NCBI RefSeq assembly: GCF_002006995.1
Contig: NZ_MRUL01000001.1
Span: 558,001-622,000 of the forward strand
Direction of reading: 5' to 3'
Length of the DNA stretch: 64,000 nt
Source: Izhakiella australiensis
GTDB lineage: Bacteria > Pseudomonadota > Gammaproteobacteria > Enterobacterales > Enterobacteriaceae
Shown here: positions 35,703 through 45,125 of the stretch, in pieces
Layout of the letters: each line of letters opens with the position of its first letter
Numbering within the stretch: position 1 is the stretch's first letter
Position numbers and translations under genes: made by a program
Notes under the pieces: generated by a model
The model's database searches: none
Seen by the model: only the letters and a program-made list of their open reading frames with translations
What the model was told of the DNA's origin: nothing

Positions 35703-37154
35703 ATGCAAACAATCCCTTACTGTTTCGGAAAGTACACCGCTAATGGATGGCAGGATGCTGCCGGCGAGACGTGGGAGACATTTAATCCTGCCTGTCCTGA
35801 AGAACAGACCGGGCGCTATACCTTCACCTCGCCGGCAGAGCTTGAGGCAGTTATTGCGGCGGCAAGCAGCGCGCAGCAGGCGTGGGGCGCGCTGCCGCAA
35901 ATTGAACGGCTGGCTCATGTTAGCAACTTTGTGACGGCGATCGAGCAGCGCAAAGAAGAGATAGCCCGCGCCATCGTGCTTGAACAGGGCAAGCCGCTGA
36001 AAGAAGCGCTGGGCGAAGTCAGCAAATCCTGCGGCGAAGCGCGGATGATGATGGCGTTCGGCAGTCAGCCTCTGGGGATGATTATGCCCTCGGCGCGCGC
36101 CGGATGGACCAATTCAGTACGCTACCGGCCGCTCGGGGTTGTTGCCGCCATTACGCCCTGGAATTTCCCGGTATTAACACCGATGCGTAAGCTGGCGCCG
36201 GCGCTAATTTTTGGCAATGCTATTATTCTCAAACCGTCTGAGTTTACGCCAGCAGCGGCCTGTCTGATTGCCAGCTGTGCCGACGATACCCTGCCCGCAG
36301 GCGTTTTTCAGCTGATAACCGGCGACGCGGTGATTGGCGCCCAGTTGGTCAGCCACCCTCAGGTGGATGGCATTACCTTTACCGGATCGGTAGCGGTAGG
36401 CAAGAAAATCTATCAGCAGGCGGCGACGCATCTGGCGAAAGTTTCGCTGGAACTGGGCGGGAAAAATGCCGCCATCATCCATGATTACGCCGATCTTCAG
36501 GCCGTCATTGCCGCAGTTACCGGTGCGGCCTTAGCTTGCAGCGGCCAGCGTTGTACCAGTATCAGCCGGGTGCTGGTGCAGCGTAAACATCTCGCCGCGG
36601 TTGAAGCGGAGTTGGTCAAACAGTTATCGCAGCTGGTGGTGGGTAACGGTATGACGGCGGACGTCAGCGTTGGTCCGCTGATCCATCGCCCGCACCTGCA
36701 AAAAGTGGATGAGATGGTCAGGCGAGCCATTAGCGAAGGCGCCCGGCTGGCCTGCGGCGGCGAGAGTACAAAGCCTGGCGGTGCTGAGCAGGGCTTTTTC
36801 TATCTGCCAACGCTACTGTGCGATGTGAACAGCAGCATGGAAATTGCCCGGGAAGAGGTATTTGGCCCGGTTATTACGCTGCAAGCTTATGATGACTTTG
36901 ACCAGGCGCTGGCGATTAATAATTCCGTTGAATACGGTCTGACCAGCGCATTGTTTACCCAGGATAACGGCCTGGTGGAACGCTTTATCCAGGGTTGCCA
37001 GAGTGGAATGATCCATATTAATCACGGTACGGTGCCGGATAATCACATGCCTTTTGGCGGCATTAAAGCCTCCGGCGTGGGGGAATATTCAGTCGGGCCG
37101 ACCGCCTTTCGCTTCTATACCACCGAGCATGCGGTTTATAACCGCTACGCCTGA
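35703..37154 (+). CDS. NAD(P)-dependent aldehyde dehydrogenase (succinate/alpha-ketoglutarate semialdehyde type)
   Basis: 483-residue aldehyde dehydrogenase with all catalytic residues: Asn154 (PWNF), Glu250 (SLELGGKN) and Cys284 (SGQRCTS). Length and motif spacing fit the GabD/alpha-ketoglutarate semialdehyde dehydrogenase group. With the divergent dehydratase this would fit an oxidative, non-phosphorylating pentose- or hexarate-type route ending in 2-oxoglutarate. I chose the ATG at 35703 after GGAGAC. Substrate uncertain. Confidence 0.87.
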   Translation: MQTIPYCFGKYTANGWQDAAGETWETFNPACPEEQTGRYTFTSPAELEAVIAAASSAQQAWGALPQIERLAHVSNFVTAIEQRKEEIARAIVLEQGKPLKEALGEVSKSCGEARMMMAFGSQPLGMIMPSARAGWTNSVRYRPLGVVAAITPWNFPVLTPMRKLAPALIFGNAIILKPSEFTPAAACLIASCADDTLPAGVFQLITGDAVIGAQLVSHPQVDGITFTGSVAVGKKIYQQAATHLAKVSLELGGKNAAIIHDYADLQAVIAAVTGAALACSGQRCTSISRVLVQRKHLAAVEAELVKQLSQLVVGNGMTADVSVGPLIHRPHLQKVDEMVRRAISEGARLACGGESTKPGGAEQGFFYLPTLLCDVNSSMEIAREEVFGPVITLQAYDDFDQALAINNSVEYGLTSALFTQDNGLVERFIQGCQSGMIHINHGTVPDNHMPFGGIKASGVGEYSVGPTAFRFYTTEHAVYNRYA

Positions 37155-37187
37155 AAAAAAGCCGGTAAGCGATTGGCGCTTACCGGC
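37155..37187 (-). terminator. Terminator of the GntR gene
   Basis: Perfect 11-bp stem, GCCGGTAAGCG (37161-37171) with CGCTTACCGGC (37177-37187), loop of five. On the minus strand it is followed by a run of six Ts (plus A7-like at 37154-37160), so it ends the minus-strand gntR transcript. The aldehyde dehydrogenase stop lies right against it. Confidence 0.85.
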
Positions 37188-37229
37188 CTGACGGGTTCTC
37201 CACTTGACGGGCTTCAGAAGCCTGAATCA

Positions 37230-37958
37230 TCAGACTTTCAATTCCATTTCCAGGCTGATTGCATCACCGCGATACACGACTTCGGCGTAATAAATAATCT
37301 CATCGCTGTGGTTGGTAAACAGCCGCCTGACGTTCGCAATCGGTGAACTAATCGGAATGCGTAGCAGGTGGCTGGTTTCGGCGTCGCTGCCCGCCAGCGT
37401 CATGACCTGACGTACCGCTTTAATCTGATCGCGCAGGTTATCCAGCAAAATCGGGATCACCGTTTGCTGACGAAACTGGTCGGGATAAAGGCTGAAGATG
37501 CGCTCATCGAGGTAGATGGAGATAACGCAGTAGGGAATATTGGCCTGTCTGTGTAACCTTTTCATATAGATATAGTTTTTACACAGCTTGCCCTCTTTTT
37601 TATTCATTGCGGGCCGGCGGGCATACTCTTCCATAAGTAGCAGCTCGGGGGTGGTGCTGCGGTACATATCGCCCAGCTCATCGAGGGTTGCCACCATTTT
37701 TACCGGAATACGCAGCTGTGACAGGCCATTAACCAGGGTACCTTTACCGCGACGCGGCGCTAAGATGCCTTCGCTGGTTAACAGCTGAACGGCCTGGCGA
37801 ACGGTGACTCTGGCGACGTTAAATTCCAGCGCCAGCTCTTCAAGCGTGGGAATACTGGAGCCGGCGGGCCATACGTCCAGCATAATGCGTTGCCGTATCG
37901 CATCTGCAATCTGCAAGTAAAGGGGGACAGGGCTGGAACGGCTTCCTTGGGCGCACAT
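37230..37958 (-). CDS. GntR-family regulator with UTRA domain
   Basis: 242-residue regulator of the HutC/FarR subgroup. N-terminal winged helix at about 12-78 (IPTLEELALEFNVARVTVRQAVQLL), then a UTRA ligand domain from about 90 with IPYCVISIYLDERIF. It is read from its own unit, and no AAAGTATGG site precedes it. It is flanked by the two genes that do carry the shared site (aldehyde dehydrogenase and GMC oxidoreductase). It is therefore the likely regulator of both, plus the dehydratase and MFS genes divergent from them. Confidence 0.88.
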   Translation of the reverse strand: MCAQGSRSSPVPLYLQIADAIRQRIMLDVWPAGSSIPTLEELALEFNVARVTVRQAVQLLTSEGILAPRRGKGTLVNGLSQLRIPVKMVATLDELGDMYRSTTPELLLMEEYARRPAMNKKEGKLCKNYIYMKRLHRQANIPYCVISIYLDERIFSLYPDQFRQQTVIPILLDNLRDQIKAVRQVMTLAGSDAETSHLLRIPISSPIANVRRLFTNHSDEIIYYAEVVYRGDAISLEMELKV

Positions 37959-38069
37959 CGGCAGCGGTTACCTTATCGACAAATGGAGCGTCCATTTTAC
38001 CTGAGTGGAGATATTTCTCCACTCAGGCGACGCCGGTGATTGCCGGCAGGTTGGTTGCGGGCAAGTTTA

Positions 38070-39440
38070 TCAGCTGACGCTGGTTTTTGCCCCGCGCAGA
38101 TCTTCCTGCGGCAGTCGGTCCGGATCCCAGCGGATGAACAGCGCGATAACAATACCCACCAGCGGCACCACGGCCACCCACATCAGCGTAGAAGCCATGC
38201 CGGAGGTGGCGACCAGCAGCGGGAACAGGAAGAAACCGACAATGCTGCCGCCGCGCGCCATGCCCTGGCCCCAGCCGGAGCCCAGCCCGCGCAGCTCGGT
38301 AGGGTAGGAAAGTGTAGCGAGCGTCATGCCCTGGCCGGGGCCGATTGAATGACCAAAAATCATCAGCGCCAGCAGTACGGCCATCAGCAGCGGCGTATGG
38401 CTCATGCTGAACAGCAGCAGGCTCAGGATGACGATGGCATAGCCAAAAATGGCCATTCTACGTACGCCAAACTTACCGGACAGCCAGGCACCGAGCGAGG
38501 CGCCGGCAATACCAAACAGGTTGAAGAATATCGCGCCGAGAATGGCGTTATCCATGGTATTGCCAAAAATAGATTGCGATATCGAGGGCAGATTAAAACC
38601 GACGGAGAAATATTCAATGGCTTGGGTAATACATATTGCTGATATCAGCAGGGTACGCAGCCGGTAGCGCGGTGAAAACAGGATGGCAAGCTTGCCGCTA
38701 CTTTTTGCTTTTACCTGCTCATGGCCGGGAATCACCTCAACTTCGATGTTATAGGTTTTCGCCACAATCTGCGCGGCCTTCGACAGCGGCAGGTTATTCG
38801 CCGCCCAGCGCGGACTCTCATCGGCATAAAAATAGCGTAAAAGCAGAATGATAAATGCCGGTATAGCGCCAAAGCCAATTGCAAAACGCCATAAATGTTC
38901 GCCGAAAATACCGCTATCGAGCGGTAAAATGGCGAGGCCGCTGCACGAGGCGGCGACGTACCACATAACCTGCCAGCCGCCGACGCTGGCGTTTTCAGAA
39001 CGCTTATTAACAATTTCCGCCACGTAGCTGAGCGCTACGGGGAAATCCAGGCCTACGCCGATACCCATCAGTAAGCGGAATATCAACAGCATTTCAAAAT
39101 TTACCGAGAGAGCGGCGCCGATGGCGGAAATCACCAGAAGCGCCACGTTAATAATTAAGATTTTAAAGCGTCCCAGCCGGTCGATATAGCGGCCGCCGAT
39201 CACGCCGCCGAGGCAGGCGCCTAATGCCATAATGGCGGTAATCAGGCCGACCTGAGCCGGTGACAGATGAAACGCCTGGCGTAGCTGTACGATGCCCACC
39301 CCAAGGCTGGCAAAGTCGTAGGCATCAACGAAAATTCCACCCAGCGCAACGAAGGTCAACAGCAACGTCCGTTTACCGGATGGATGCGCATCGACAAAGT
39401 TTTCAATATCCTTTGCGGTTCTTATTACCAGCTTTTCCAT
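38070..39440 (-). CDS. MFS sugar-porter-like transporter
   Basis: 456-residue transporter with twelve predicted helices. N-terminal cytoplasmic stretch of about 25 residues, then VDAYDFASLGVGI in helix 1, the GGRYIDRLGRFK motif between helices 2 and 3, and the ADESPRW box of sugar-porter and aromatic-acid symporter relatives. I chose the ATG at 39440, which has an excellent AGGAGGT ribosome site. It is divergent from the GMC oxidoreductase over about 315 bases that contain GntR site 2. It presumably imports the compound oxidised by this cluster. Confidence 0.86.
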   Translation of the reverse strand: MEKLVIRTAKDIENFVDAHPSGKRTLLLTFVALGGIFVDAYDFASLGVGIVQLRQAFHLSPAQVGLITAIMALGACLGGVIGGRYIDRLGRFKILIINVALLVISAIGAALSVNFEMLLIFRLLMGIGVGLDFPVALSYVAEIVNKRSENASVGGWQVMWYVAASCSGLAILPLDSGIFGEHLWRFAIGFGAIPAFIILLLRYFYADESPRWAANNLPLSKAAQIVAKTYNIEVEVIPGHEQVKAKSSGKLAILFSPRYRLRTLLISAICITQAIEYFSVGFNLPSISQSIFGNTMDNAILGAIFFNLFGIAGASLGAWLSGKFGVRRMAIFGYAIVILSLLLFSMSHTPLLMAVLLALMIFGHSIGPGQGMTLATLSYPTELRGLGSGWGQGMARGGSIVGFFLFPLLVATSGMASTLMWVAVVPLVGIVIALFIRWDPDRLPQEDLRGAKTSVS

Positions 39441-39756
39441 CCTTACCTCCTGATTAATAGCGAATAAGTTAACTGCGTCATTGCACCAGGCGCGCGGAAA
39501 GATAAAGAAAGCCGCGGCTTTACTTAAAACTGTGCGAATTATCACGTGGCGAACAACCGGACCGCGTAAGAGCCAAACAACCGTATTAAAGTAACAAAGT
39601 ATGGCTTATAGTACTAATCAGGTTATTACTTAGGCAAGTCGTAATAACCGGCGGGTACGAGGCATACATCACGGATTTCGCAAGATGTTCTGTGAATCCA
39701 GAAATTAATGCGGCCGCCGCCGCTTACAGTATTAAGTCGTTAATGGGGGATGGGTG
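39441..39756. other. Divergent promoter region of transporter and GMC oxidoreductase
   Basis: About 315 bases between two divergent starts. The recognisable element is the GntR-type site at 39596-39615. No other structure stands out. Confidence 0.5.
39596..39615. promoter_or_regulatory. GntR-type operator, site 2
   Basis: AAAGTATGGCTTATAGTACT is identical to site 1 (35649-35668) except for one base (C for T). The TACT half-site is kept but the last two Ts of the longer palindrome are not. It is about midway between the divergent MFS and GMC genes. Confidence 0.6.
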
Positions 39757-41367
39757 ATGCAGCAGTTTGGCGTTTATGACTACATTATTGTCGGCGCGGG
39801 ATCCGCCGGGTGCGTACTGGCTAATCGTCTCAGCGCAGACCCCAACTGTCGGGTTTTGCTGCTGGAGGCGGGCGGACGGGATAATCATTTTTGGCTGAAG
39901 CTGCCGGTTGGCTATTTTCGCAGTATCTATGACAAGCGCTTCTCGTGGCAGTTTGATCTGGAGCCGGAAGCGAACACCGCTATGCGCCCTATCGTCTGGC
40001 CGCGCGGCAGGGTGCTGGGCGGCTCCAGCGCGATAAACGGCTTACTTTATATTCGCGGCCAGCGGGCGGATTACGATGACTGGCAGGCCAAAGGCGCCGA
40101 TGGATGGGCGTTTAACGACGTGCTGCCGTGGTTTAAACGCTCGGAGCGCTATGCCGGTGGTGAAACCGCCTGGCACGGCGCGTCCGGGGAATTAAGCGTG
40201 AGTAATCTGCGCAATAATCACGCCTATTGTGAAGCATGGTTGCAGGCTGGCAGCGAGGCGGGCTTCGCGCGCACCGATGATTTTAACGGTGAAAATGATG
40301 CGGGCCTCGGGCCTTATCAGCTGACGCTGCGCGGTCACTGGCGATGCAGTGCTGCAACCGCATTTCTGCACCCCGTTATGCAGCGGCCGAACCTAACGGT
40401 GGTGACCGGCGCCCAGGTGACGCAAATCCTTTTTGACAACGACAGTGCGAGCGGCGTGGCCTGGCTACAAAACGGGCGCGCATTCAGCGCCCGGGCGCAG
40501 CAGGAGACCATTCTCAGCGCCGGCGCGATTCAGTCGCCGCAGCTACTACAGCTTTCAGGCATTGGCGATGAGACGCAGCTGCGGGCGCTGGGGATCAAAA
40601 CCCAGGTGCATGCCCCGGAGGTGGGATGTAACCTGCGCGATCATTATCAGGTGCGGGTGATCGTCAAACTTCGGCGGCCGATGTCGCTTAATGATGACGT
40701 GCGTAATCCGCTGAAGCTGGCGCAGATGGGGGCAGAGTGGCTGTTTGCCCAGCGCGGTCCCTTAACTGTCGGCGCCGGTCAGGTGGGCGGTCTGGTGGCG
40801 ACGCAGCATGCGGAAAACGGCCGTCCCGACGTGTTATTCAACGTGATGCCGCTGTCGGTCGATAAGCCTGGCGATGCGCTTCATCGTTTTTCCGGCTTTT
40901 CCGCTTCGGCCACCCAGTGTCGCCCGCTGTCGAGCGGCACGGTCAGCCTTGCCAGCGCCGATCCGCTGGCGCCGCCGCGCATTTATGCCAACTATCTGGC
41001 CGACTCGCTGGATGCAAAAACCCTGGTGGCGGGGCTTAACATACTGCGTGATATTTATCATCAGCCCAGCTTTCGCTCGCTGATTACCGCCGATGAGTAT
41101 CTGCCGGGCAGCCAGATTGCCAGCGCTACACAGCTGGAAGCGTTCGCCAGGCAGAAGGGCGGCACGGTGTTTCATCCGGTTGGCACCTGCCGTATGGGAA
41201 ATGACGCTCAGGCGGTGGTGGACCCTCAGCTCAGGGTTAACGGCGTGCGGCGGCTGCGGGTGATCGACGCCTCGGTCATGCCGGAGATGATTTCAACTAA
41301 CACCAACGCGGCGGCGATAATGATTGGCGAAAGGGGCGCGGATTTTATCCTGCGCGCAGCGCGTTAA
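39757..41367 (+). CDS. GMC-family FAD oxidoreductase (choline dehydrogenase-like)
   Basis: 536-residue flavoprotein. The ADP-binding motif GAGSAGCVLANRL lies near residues 11-23. GMC signature 1 (VLGGSSAINGLLY) is near residue 88 and signature 2 (SAGAIQSPQLLQLSG) near 249. The catalytic His is at about 473 (HPVGTCRMG), paired with an Asn near 517 (STNTNAAA). Related enzymes oxidise choline, aliphatic alcohols, polyols or sugars. I chose the ATG at 39757 after GGGGGA; a GTG immediately before is an alternative. It shares an operator with the aldehyde dehydrogenase, so alcohol to aldehyde or lactone to acid is the likely order. Confidence 0.88.
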   Translation: MQQFGVYDYIIVGAGSAGCVLANRLSADPNCRVLLLEAGGRDNHFWLKLPVGYFRSIYDKRFSWQFDLEPEANTAMRPIVWPRGRVLGGSSAINGLLYIRGQRADYDDWQAKGADGWAFNDVLPWFKRSERYAGGETAWHGASGELSVSNLRNNHAYCEAWLQAGSEAGFARTDDFNGENDAGLGPYQLTLRGHWRCSAATAFLHPVMQRPNLTVVTGAQVTQILFDNDSASGVAWLQNGRAFSARAQQETILSAGAIQSPQLLQLSGIGDETQLRALGIKTQVHAPEVGCNLRDHYQVRVIVKLRRPMSLNDDVRNPLKLAQMGAEWLFAQRGPLTVGAGQVGGLVATQHAENGRPDVLFNVMPLSVDKPGDALHRFSGFSASATQCRPLSSGTVSLASADPLAPPRIYANYLADSLDAKTLVAGLNILRDIYHQPSFRSLITADEYLPGSQIASATQLEAFARQKGGTVFHPVGTCRMGNDAQAVVDPQLRVNGVRRLRVIDASVMPEMISTNTNAAAIMIGERGADFILRAAR

Positions 41368-41731
41368 GCCTGGCGGTGAAGGCGGGTGGCAATGCGCTGC
41401 CTGCCGTCTTTTAAACGCCATCGAGCCGCCCCGGCGAACGCCCGCCCATCCAGTCAACGGCGCCGATCGCAAGCCGATTGATTAACCTCATCATCAGATT
41501 TTCCCGGCTGCTGGCGACCAGCTAGCGCTTGCGCTTGCGACGCCATAAATCATCATCGCACTAACCCCTTACCGTAGTTTGCTTCACTATGTGAAGCAAA
41601 AAGCCATTTCAATCTTTGACTGACCTCACGCAACCCGCAGTGACGCTGGTAGCGGAGCCGGCGTTCTCTACACTCGACAAACAGATAACAACCGTGACAG
41701 ACGGGAAACTCCTCTACCCTCCGGAGGCTAC
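41368..41731. other. Intergenic region upstream of the sugar-acid cluster
   Basis: About 360 bases without a gene. The first half is GC-rich with GCTTGCG repeats near 41526-41540. A strong palindrome at 41578-41600 probably marks the operator of the following operon, which starts after an excellent GGAGG. Confidence 0.5.
41578..41600. promoter_or_regulatory. Perfect palindrome, candidate IclR operator
   Basis: TTTGCTTCAC and GTGAAGCAAA form 10-base perfect arms around TAT. It lies 132-154 bases upstream of the transporter start and has no T-run, so it is an operator rather than a terminator. The IclR gene at the far end of the cluster (46033-46722) is the likely ligand. Confidence 0.6.
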
Positions 41732-43054
41732 ATGCAACAAACAGATAGCCAGTATGCAGTTGATTACCAGGCACAGCAGCAAAACAGGCCGCCAGGCAGC
41801 ATTGTTAAAATTATGATGTCCGCTGGCATCGGCCATTTTATTGAATGGTTTGATTTCGGGCTGTACGGCACGCTGGCGGCGGTCATTGCCAGTAACTTTT
41901 TCGTCGGCAGCGATCCTGCCGTGGCGCTGCTGAAGTCCTTTGCCGTGTTTGGCTCTGGATTTCTGATGCGCCCACTCGGCGGGCTGTTTTTTGGCTCGAT
42001 GGGCGATCGCCACGGCCGGCGTAAGGTGCTGGTGACGGTGATCGTGATTACGTCGGCATCGACTTTCGTCATGGGGATTCTCCCCGGCTGGCAGCAGGCC
42101 GGAATGCTCGCGCCAATATTGCTGGTGCTGACCCGGCTGGTGCAGGGCTTTGCCGCCGGTGGTGAAAGCTCCGGCGTCATCACCTATCTTGCGGAAAGCG
42201 CGGCGCCAAACCGGCGTGCGACCCTTACCTGCTGGAGCGAAAACTTCAGCTTTATGGCCTTCGTCGTCGGCTCCGGTCTGGTGCTGTTGCTGACTCACCT
42301 GCTGGGAGAGGCGGCGATGAATGACTGGGGCTGGCGCATACCTTTCCTGCTGGCGGCGCCCCTTGGCCTTGGCGGGCTTTATATGCGTCGCAATATGGAA
42401 GACTCGGCGGAATTTCACAAACTGCGCGACAGCGGTAAGCTGGAGAGTTCGCCGCTGCGCACCAGCCTGTCCACCGCGATGAGTGCGCTGCTGTTCTGCT
42501 GCGGTTTTGTGGTGGTGAAAGCGGTCAGCAGCTGGGTACTGCAATCCTTTATGCCCGGCTATTTATCCACTCATCTGCATTACAGCCGTACCGACTCGTA
42601 TCTGATAACCACCCTTGGCCTGCTGAGCGTTGCCGTCTGTATGCCGATTTCCGGCTATCTTTCCGACCGCTTTGGTCGACGCCCGCTGATGCTGCTGGGC
42701 TGCGCCGGCTTCATACTGCTGACGTATCCGGCGATGCTGGTAATGAGCCAGGGTTCCGTCACTTCGTCGATCGTCGCCATGAGCATGCTGGGGATATTCG
42801 TTGCCATGTTTAACGGTGGCTGCGGCGCGGCGATGGTCGAACTTTTCCCGACCGCCATCCGCTACGGCAGCATTGCTATTGCCTATAACCTGACGGTGGC
42901 ACTGTTTGGCGGCGTAACGCCGCTGGCGTCCGCCAGTCTGATCTCGCTCACCGGCGATCCGTTATCGCCCGCCTGGTATGTGATTATCACCGCAATTATT
43001 ACCTTTATTACCGTGTGGTTCGCTAAAGAAACCGCCGGCAAGGTGCTGGATTAA
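41732..43054 (+). CDS. MFS transporter, metabolite:H+ symporter type
   Basis: 440-residue transporter of the MHS branch (KgtP, ShiA, ProP relatives). Visible are GHFIEWFDFGLYGTLA in helix 1, RPLGGLFFGSMGDRHGRRK between helices 2 and 3, and QGFAAGGESSG in helix 4. The MHS family carries mono- and dicarboxylates. The start has a CCGGAGG ribosome site. First gene of the dehydratase-lyase-kinase operon; likely imports the sugar acid. Confidence 0.9.
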   Translation: MQQTDSQYAVDYQAQQQNRPPGSIVKIMMSAGIGHFIEWFDFGLYGTLAAVIASNFFVGSDPAVALLKSFAVFGSGFLMRPLGGLFFGSMGDRHGRRKVLVTVIVITSASTFVMGILPGWQQAGMLAPILLVLTRLVQGFAAGGESSGVITYLAESAAPNRRATLTCWSENFSFMAFVVGSGLVLLLTHLLGEAAMNDWGWRIPFLLAAPLGLGGLYMRRNMEDSAEFHKLRDSGKLESSPLRTSLSTAMSALLFCCGFVVVKAVSSWVLQSFMPGYLSTHLHYSRTDSYLITTLGLLSVAVCMPISGYLSDRFGRRPLMLLGCAGFILLTYPAMLVMSQGSVTSSIVAMSMLGIFVAMFNGGCGAAMVELFPTAIRYGSIAIAYNLTVALFGGVTPLASASLISLTGDPLSPAWYVIITAIITFITVWFAKETAGKVLD

Positions 43055-43071
43055 CCTCAACCGGAGTTGTT

Positions 43072-44235
43072 ATGAAGATCAGTAACGTTGAATGTTTTCC
43101 GTTAAAGGTAACCCCGCAGCAGGCCTACTTAGGCGGCAGCGTCGAGGGGCACGACAGCGATTACTACTACCGTCCTGAATATCGCTGCGTTTATTCACGC
43201 AAGATGGAAACCTGCCTGGTGAAAATTACCACCGACGACGGGCATATCGGCTGGGGTGAGGCGCTGTCACCGGTGGTGCCGCAGGTCGTGGCGCAGCTGA
43301 TAAATCATCTGTTTGCGCCGCTGCTGATCGGCCAGTCGCCATTTGCCAGCGCGGTACACAACTCGCGCATGTACGACTCGATGCGCGATCGCGGCAACAT
43401 TACTGGCTATCACGTGGACGCCATTGCGGCGGTGGATATCGCGCTTTGGGATCTGAAAGGCAACATTCTGGGTCAGCCGGTTTATCAGCTGTTGGGCGGC
43501 GCCTATCGCCAGAGCGTGCCCTGCTATGTCTCCGGCCTGCCCGAAGCGGAGCTGGCGCAGCGCTGTGAGCTGGCAAAGCGCTGGCAACAGCAGGGGTTTA
43601 ACGCCGTGAAGCTGGCGCTGGGCTACGGTGTGCAGCAGGACATTGCTAACGTACGCGCTATTCGCGCCGCTATCGGCGAGGAGGCGCAGCTATTTCTCGA
43701 TGCTCACTGGAACTACAGCGTCGCGCAGGCCGCTGAGCTGGCTCAGGCATTACAGCCCCTCGGCGTCGGCTTTATCGAAGCCCCGCTGCTGCCGGAAGAC
43801 ATTGCCGGCCACCGCGAGCTGCGGGCGAAAAGTCCCATTGCGATTGCCCTGGGCGAGACCGAGCGCACCCGCTATCAGTTTAAGCCCTTTATCGAGCAGC
43901 GCGCCGTCGACATTCTGCAGCCCGACGTTGGGCGTACCGGTATCAGCGAGCTGATGCATATCGCCTCGCTGGCCGAAACCTGGAATCTACAGGTAGCGCC
44001 GCATCTGAGCGTTGGCCTCGGTCCCTGCATTGCCGCCTCAATCCACGTGGCGGCGGCGATCCCCAACTTATTTATGCTGGAATATCAGCCGCCGGTGTTT
44101 GCGATTGCCAACCAGCTACTGAAGGAACCGCTGACCTGCACCCAGGGCCATTATCAGCTGCCGCAGGGCAACGGTCTGGGAATTGAAATTGATGAACAGC
44201 GGGTCAGGGAATCCGTGATGGAGGGAACATGTTAA
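43072..44235 (+). CDS. Mandelate racemase/MLE-family sugar-acid dehydratase
   Basis: 387-residue enolase-superfamily protein. Metal ligands Asp210 (LDAHWN), Glu236 (FIEAPL) and Glu262 (LGETER) and the Asp285-His311 dyad (QPDVGRTG, APHLSVG) are visible. The second-strand motif is Lys180-Leu-Ala182, lacking the second lysine, as in several aldonate dehydratases. Its His212 after the first metal Asp also suits galactonate/arabinonate-type dehydration. With the kinase and lyase downstream it likely forms a 2-keto-3-deoxy sugar acid. It overlaps the lyase gene by seven bases. Confidence 0.85.
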   Translation: MKISNVECFPLKVTPQQAYLGGSVEGHDSDYYYRPEYRCVYSRKMETCLVKITTDDGHIGWGEALSPVVPQVVAQLINHLFAPLLIGQSPFASAVHNSRMYDSMRDRGNITGYHVDAIAAVDIALWDLKGNILGQPVYQLLGGAYRQSVPCYVSGLPEAELAQRCELAKRWQQQGFNAVKLALGYGVQQDIANVRAIRAAIGEEAQLFLDAHWNYSVAQAAELAQALQPLGVGFIEAPLLPEDIAGHRELRAKSPIAIALGETERTRYQFKPFIEQRAVDILQPDVGRTGISELMHIASLAETWNLQVAPHLSVGLGPCIAASIHVAAAIPNLFMLEYQPPVFAIANQLLKEPLTCTQGHYQLPQGNGLGIEIDEQRVRESVMEGTC

Positions 44236-45125
44236 AAGGTAACGTGCCAATTCTGGCAACGGCATTTGACCAACAGGGGGCGCTGGATCTGGCCTCGATT
44301 GAAAAACTGGTGAAGTTCCTGCTGCGGCAGGGCATTGATGGTCTGGCGCTGTTTGGCAATGCCTCGGAGGGTTACGCGCTGACCCTTGATGAGAAAGCCG
44401 AGCTGTTTGCCTGCGTTAAACGCTTATGCGGCGCGCTCCCGCTGGTCGCAGCGGCGGGCGGCGCCTCGGCGACGGTAGCGATTGAAGATATTTTGCGCGT
44501 TCAGAGTTGGGGAGCGCAGGTGGCGATGGTCAATCCGCCGTCGGTAGTGAAACCCGGCCCTGATGAAACTTATCGCTTCTGGCGCGATATCTGCGCCCGC
44601 TGCGATATCGACATTATGATCCAGGACGCGCCGCTGATGACCGGCGTCACGATGTCGGTGCCGACGCTGGTCAGCATTTGTCAGGATTTTCCCCAGGTAA
44701 AATATATCAAGGTGGAACAGCCGCCCACTACGCTGAAAATTAGCGCCCTGAAGCAGACACTGGGCGATAGCGTCGGGCTGTTCGGCGGCCTCAACGCCGG
44801 TTTCCTCTATGAGGAGCTGCGCCGCGGCATCATTGGTACCATGCCAGCCTGCGAGTTTCCCGATGTGATTAATGCCATTCTGCGCGCCTGGGCGCAGGAC
44901 CGCCGCGAGGCGCAGCGGCTGTTTTACCGTTATCTGCCGTTTCTGCGCTACGGCGTGCAGCCGGGAATTGGCGTGGCGATCCACAAAACGGTACTACAGC
45001 GGGCGGGCTTGTTTGCCAGCGATACGGTGCGCGAACCGGCGAAGGGTATCGATGACACCACGCGTCAGGAGCTGCAAGATCTCACTGATGCTCTGCCGCT
45101 GGCCGTGCTGGAGCCGCAGCCATGA
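44229..45125 (+). CDS. DHDPS/N-acetylneuraminate-lyase family aldolase or dehydratase
   Basis: 298-residue TIM-barrel class I lyase. The Schiff-base lysine is Lys161 in KYIKVEQPP. The pyruvate-carboxylate loop reads GNASEG at 43-48, in place of the usual GTTGE type. The usual catalytic tyrosine of the YNxP segment is replaced: IQDAPLMTG has Gln132. So the family and retro-aldol/dehydratase chemistry are clear, but not the exact reaction. It overlaps both neighbours (dehydratase by seven bases, kinase by ATGA). It probably cleaves a 2-keto-3-deoxy acid or its phosphate. Confidence 0.83.
   Translation: MLKGNVPILATAFDQQGALDLASIEKLVKFLLRQGIDGLALFGNASEGYALTLDEKAELFACVKRLCGALPLVAAAGGASATVAIEDILRVQSWGAQVAMVNPPSVVKPGPDETYRFWRDICARCDIDIMIQDAPLMTGVTMSVPTLVSICQDFPQVKYIKVEQPPTTLKISALKQTLGDSVGLFGGLNAGFLYEELRRGIIGTMPACEFPDVINAILRAWAQDRREAQRLFYRYLPFLRYGVQPGIGVAIHKTVLQRAGLFASDTVREPAKGIDDTTRQELQDLTDALPLAVLEPQP

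Noticed and set aside
41578-41600. Palindrome as a transcription terminator
   Set aside because: No T-run on either side and it lies in a promoter region, so an operator is more likely.
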